Below are positions 60,101 through 64,000 of a stretch of 64,000 bases of DNA, in pieces; the stretch's first letter is position 1, and each line of letters begins with the position of its first letter. The stretch is from Opisthocomus hoazin (taxonomy: Eukaryota > Chordata > Aves > Opisthocomiformes > Opisthocomidae): positions 2,228,802-2,292,801 of the forward strand of contig NC_134418.1 in assembly GCF_030867145.1 (NCBI RefSeq), read 5' to 3'. The notes under the pieces were generated by a model. The model saw only the letters and a program-made list of their open reading frames with translations. It made no database searches and was not told where the DNA came from. Position numbers and translations under genes: made by a program.

Positions 60101-63100
60101 ATTGTGGTGATCACATTTCAAATCACAGAGGAGAAAAAAACCAGTCATTTGGCTGAAGAAAGATTACTTCAAAGTGGGAATTTGGGATGAGAGGCTGTCA
60201 TTGCTTAGAGGTGACAAAATTCACGGTGGGGTTGGGTCAGGACTTGACCACTGTAGCCTCGTAACAGTTTTGGGCAACATTTAACCCGAGGTGAAGTGGT
60301 GAAGCACAGGGAGATGGGCTGGTCTGAAGTTACTGTTGTATTAAAGTCTCCCTGAGGTCTGAAAACCTCCCTTGCGTGTTGGGTGCCCTCTCAGAGGGAC
60401 CAGGGCTTTACTCGCGGCAGTCAAGCTTGAGTTCCTCTTCTACATCAATCCTAGGCAAAGCCACGATCTCCAACGATGGTGCCACCATCCTGAAGCTCCT
60501 CGATGTAGTCCATCCGGCTGCGAAGACGCTGGTGGACATTGCCAAATCTCAAGACGCAGAGGTAGGAGGGGGGCCTGGCTGCGCTCAGAAACACAAAATG
60601 CAGCAGCAGGCTGGCTCCTGTCAGGGGTTGTGTGGACTGGTGGTGACGGGTGGGAATTGCTCATGGAGTGCTGGCATTTGTTCTGGTCTCTTTAGTGATC
60701 ACAGAATCACAGAATGGTGGGGGTTGGCAGGAACCTCTGTGGGTCACCCAGTCCAACCCCCTGCCCAAGCAGGGTCACCCAGAGCAGGCTGCACAGGACT
60801 TTGTCCAGGCAGGGCTGGAATATCTCCAGAGAAGGAGACTCCACAGCCTCCCTGGGCAGCCTGTTCCAGTGCTCCGTCACCCTCAGAGTGAAGAAGTTCT
60901 ACCTCATCTTCAGCTGGACCTTCCTCTGCTCCAGTTTGTGCCCGTTGCCCCTTGTCCTGTCGCTGGGCACCACTGGAAAGAGTCTGGCCCCGTCCTCCTG
61001 ACACCCCCACCCTTCAGATATTTGTAGGCATTTCTAAGGTCCCCTTGCAGCCTTCTCTTCTTCAGGCTGGACAAGCCCAGCTCCCTCAGCCTCTCCTCGT
61101 AGGAGAGATGCTCCAGTCCGCTCCTCATCCTCGCAGCCCTCCGCTGGACTCTCTCCAGTAGCTCCTCATCTTTCTTGAACTGGGGAGCCCAGCACTGGAC
61201 ACAGGACTCCAGATGGGGCCTCCCCAGGGCAGAGCAGAGGGGGAGGAGAACCTCCCTCAAGCTGCTGCCCACACTCCTCCTAATGCACCCCAGGATCCCA
61301 TTGGCCTTCTTGGCAGCCAGGGCACGCTGCTGGCTCATGGTCACCCTGTCGTTCCCCAGCACTCCCAGTCCCTCTCTGCAGAGCTGCTCTCCAGCAGCTC
61401 TGCCCCAGCCTGTCCTGGTGCCTGGGGTTGTTCCTCCCCAGGGGCAGGACCCTGCCCTTGCCCTTGTTGAACCTCCTCAGGTTCCTCTCTGCCCAACTCT
61501 CCAGCCTGTCCAGGTCTCGCTGGATGGCAGCACAGCCTGCCGGTGTATCGACCACTCCTCCCAGTTTGGTGTCATCAGCAAACTTGGTGAGGGTGCACTC
61601 GAACTCTTCATCCAGGTCACTGATGAAGGAGTTGAGCAAGACTGGTCCCAGTACGGACCCCTGAGGGACACCACTCGTTACCAGCCTCCAACTAGACTCG
61701 GCACCGCTGATGACAACCCTCTGAGCTCTGCCATTCAGCCAGTTCTCAATCCACTTCACCGACCACTCATCCAGCCCACACTTCTTTAACTTCCATAGGA
61801 GGATATTATGGGAGACTGTGTCGAAAGCCTTGCTGAAGTCGAGGTAGACAACATCTGTGGCTCTCCCCTCATCTGCCCAGCCGGTCATGCCATCGTAGAA
61901 AACTATCAGATTGGTCAGGCATGATTTGCCCTTGGTGAATCCATGCTGACTACTCCTGATAACCTTCTTTTACTCCACTTGCTTGTTGATGAGCTCCAGG
62001 ATAAGCTGCTCCATCACCTTTCCTGGGATGGACGTGAGGCTGACCGGCCATTGATGCCTTCTCTTTTGTTATAACTTTAAAATCTTTAACACGGTTTCAG
62101 CCAGATCTGATAGGGGGGGGTTGGAAACTTCAAGGATACAAAGTTCACGTTTTGTGAGCATAGGTGACTGGGAAATGAGACTTCACCCTCAAACATGGTG
62201 TATTGTGAACTCTAGGCAGACCTAGAGTTTGCCAGATTAAAAGAGACAGCTAAGTCTAAACTCTTCTCCCAAAAATCCTTAAAATATGCGGGAGCGTGGG
62301 CTCTGTGGTTAGTGGCCAAAAGTTTAGCTGAAGAAAAACAGGCAGCCCAGGTAGAAATTCAGAACCTACGGGAGGAAAATGACAAACTGAAAGCAGAAAT
62401 AAAGGCTCAGCAGCTTAAACTTGAGGAGGGTAAAACTTGAGAAGGAGTTGCGGCTGTGGAGCAAGTGCGAAGCGCTCTCCAGTATCAAGAGGTGTGTGAA
62501 CAAAAAAAGGCCATATTGAATGAAAATCAGACGTTGAAGGAAAAACTGGCTGTCAGTCCAAAAGCTGCAGAGGAGGTGCAAGGAGCAATCCGAGTATTAT
62601 TGTGAACCCAGCCTTTCCTAATCACTAAAGCGTCCAGCTGCAAATCTGTGAGCAGAGAAAACTCTGAAATCTGATTTCCCCTGGAAGCCCTTGCGTGGTT
62701 TTGAAGTTGTGGGCTTGCAGTATGTGGATGACATGGAGCGTTTCCTCTCCGTGCAGGTTGGTGATGGTACCACTTCCGTGACTCTGCTCGCTGCCGAGTT
62801 CCTGAAACAGGTGAAGCCCTACGTGGAGGAAGGCCTCCATCCTCAAATCATCATCCGTGCCTTCCGCACGGCAACGCAGCTGGTAAGGCGGCGCTGCTCG
62901 TAGCTGAGGGAGGGCTCGGCTGCTGCAGAGCTGAGGGGTGCTGTGGGCTTCCCCAGAGCGTCTGGGGAGAGAAGTTCTGTGCCAGAGAGGAAAAATAACA
63001 CACTTCCAGACAAAAGTCAGTAGTGAATGGGCATGGGGAGCGACAGTAGCGATCTCATGATGTCTTACTGCAAACAGCAGCTGCCCTGTCTGGTGTCAGT

Positions 63101-63583
63101 GAGCTGTTATTACCTGCTAGTACCTCTTGGGTGCCATCGCTTCCTTTGGTTTTTTTCCAAAGAAGAGTAAGTGGGAAAATTCATTTCCATTCTCCTGATC
63201 TCTGCTACTGCTTGGTAAACCTTACGTCTCCTGAAGCCCGTCAGTCCCATTAACTTGAACCTTCTCTGGGGGTTAACTCCCTCAATAGCTCTTTGGTTCC
63301 CCAGATCTCCCCCGAAAACAGTGGACAGCTGTGAGCCTCTGCCCGATCGTCTTGGACTTACCGTGGTGTGTTTCTTAGAATTACTGTGCTGGGCGGGGTG
63401 GAATAGCTTAAATGCTTGAAACTGCAGTGAGGCTGAAGTAGGGAGTAAAAGGTAACAAAATGCAAAGAGAAAAATTGGAGATCTGATCAGAATGAATCAC
63501 TAATCCACCTTTTGGCTTGTGTTTTGACAGGCTGTAAACAAGATCAAAGACATTGCTGTTACGGTGAAGAAGGAAGATAAAGA
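57146..63583 (+). CDS. CCT7: CCT7, eta subunit of the TRiC/CCT chaperonin (5' part)
   Basis: Cytosolic chaperonin subunit that folds actin, tubulin and other clients inside the double-ring TRiC complex. Five coding exons are visible: 57146-57151 (only ATGATG, Met-Met), 58340-58493, 60455-60561, 62757-62882 and 63531-63583. The last ends in phase 2 with the gene continuing past the right edge. The 148 visible residues match the N-terminal equatorial domain: [48 protein letters not shown] and the ATP-binding GDGTTS motif (91-96), then [16 protein letters not shown]. Human CCT7 is 543 aa, so roughly a quarter is here. It shares its promoter with PRADC1. CR1 copies lie in introns 2 and 3. No break was seen. 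Confidence 0.97.
57152..58339 (+). other. CCT7 intron 1
   Basis: CpG-rich at its 5' end, then unique sequence. No transposon and no clear snoRNA were recognised. Confidence 0.6.
58551..59090 (-). mobile_element. CR1 LINE in CCT7 intron 2
   Basis: Antisense, about 0.54 kb, from CACAGAATCACAGAATGG to the GGCCTCCCCAGGGCAGAGC region. It begins 57 bp after exon 2. Confidence 0.95.
59091..60454. other. Rest of CCT7 intron 2
   Basis: Unique, relatively A+T-rich sequence (for example 59460-59490 and 59640-59780). No exon, RNA gene or transposon was recognised. Confidence 0.5.
60700..62056 (-). mobile_element. CR1 LINE with reverse-transcriptase region, in CCT7 intron 3
   Basis: The longest CR1 in the window, about 1.36 kb, antisense to CCT7. 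On the minus strand 61888-61280 is open for 202 codons and covers the core reverse-transcriptase motifs: [32 protein letters not shown] and [10 protein letters not shown] (the catalytic FADD box). Upstream (61890-62056) a further RT part reads [17 protein letters not shown] and then [20 protein letters not shown], with one stop between the two. The 3' end has the ATTCTGTG tail. It is 5'-truncated and not autonomous. Confidence 0.95.
62215..62605 (+). other. Broken coding-like relic with coiled-coil character, in CCT7 intron 3
   Basis: Plus-strand sequence that reads like part of a Lys/Glu/Gln-rich helical protein (for example [18 protein letters not shown]). It is not part of CCT7, whose exon 4 starts further on, and it is not CR1. 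It looks broken. Its family is not recognised; a retrovirus-like gag-region relic or a retrocopy of a host coiled-coil gene are both possible. It sits beside the 5' end of a truncated CR1. Confidence 0.4.
62883..63530 (+). other. CCT7 intron 4
   Basis: Unique sequence. No transposon or RNA gene was recognised. Confidence 0.55.
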
Positions 63584-64000
63584 GTAAGTTTCCCTTACAG
63601 GTGACCTGGTTGCGTAGCTGGGCTTCAGTTAGCTGATGTGAGGGCGTTTCTGACTTCTGCTGTGTCTCTGGCTGAGGTCTCAAGGTCGTGCCCGACAGCT
63701 GCGGCCCCACACCGGGGTTTATCTCAAGCTTTCAGAGTTTCCTGCTCCTCCAGAGGAGAAGCAGTGCTGTCACTTGGGCTGCAGCAAAGTATGTAGGCCA
63801 GTGTCTTCCAGCACGCGTGGAGGAAGCTAGGTACCAAAATAAGTGGCCTGATTTCTTTTTTCCAGTAGTTGTGGAGACTTGAAGCTTTTCCTGTAGTCAG
63901 TGGCAGTGTTAAATGCTCAGTGCTTCCCTGAAAATCACTTTTTAGCTGTTGAATTCATGAAGTTACATAGCTAATAGCAGTAAGGAAATGGTACCTGCAG
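63584..64000 (+). other. Start of CCT7 intron 5, to the right edge
   Basis: Unique sequence after the exon 5 donor. The final bases (GTACCTGCAG) end in AG and could be a splice acceptor, but no following exon is visible. Confidence 0.4.

Overview
The window looks like a GC-rich, repeat-dense piece of a bird genome, probably a microchromosome-type region of a neognath bird. The evidence is about two dozen copies of the CR1 LINE, most ending in the avian ATTCTGTG or ATTCTATG octamer tail, together with vertebrate genes that have short introns and CpG-island promoters. Four protein families are recognisable by direct reading of spliced exons: NOTO (two tandem copies), SMYD5, PRADC1 and CCT7. This is the same order and orientation as the mammalian NOTO-SMYD5-PRADC1-CCT7 block (human 2p13). 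The window ends inside CCT7.

Layout. 1-13.2 kb has no recognisable coding gene. It holds a 1.9-kb TG-rich minisatellite at the left edge, an orphan CpG island with YY1-type motifs (2.0-2.5 kb), a T-rich minisatellite (3.1-4.06 kb), A+T-rich unique islands that could be conserved regulatory DNA, one CR1, and further minisatellites. 13.35-16.5 kb is the first NOTO-type homeobox gene (3 exons, 204 aa). 16.5-31.8 kb is intergenic, with CR1 copies, a 1.4-kb purine-rich array with higher-order structure, several unique A+T-rich islands with FOX-, T-box- and homeodomain-like words, and a 1.35-kb minisatellite running up to the next promoter. 31.9-38.2 kb is the second NOTO gene (3 exons, 201 aa, long AU-rich 3' UTR). 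41.09-51.4 kb is SMYD5 (13 coding exons, 402 aa) with six CR1 copies in five of its introns. 52.1-56.7 kb is PRADC1 on the minus strand (5 exons, 184 aa), tail-to-tail with SMYD5, with a full CR1 in one intron and a 1.6-kb minisatellite in another. 57.1 kb to the right edge is the 5' part of CCT7 (first five coding exons, 148 codons), sharing a head-to-head CpG-island promoter with PRADC1.

How the genes relate. The two NOTO genes have identical intron phases and positions, similar TATA-type core promoters 42-47 bp upstream of the ATG, and a short look-alike element upstream of each. They are best read as an old tandem duplicate pair, as known in chick (clustered CNOT1 and CNOT2). SMYD5, PRADC1 and CCT7 are unrelated housekeeping-type genes that are neighbours by old synteny. 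I found no operon-like or defence system, no RNA gene and no CRISPR. The most interesting material is regulatory: the duplicated element upstream of the two NOTO genes, T-box- and FOX-like sites, and the heavy minisatellite load against both NOTO promoters.
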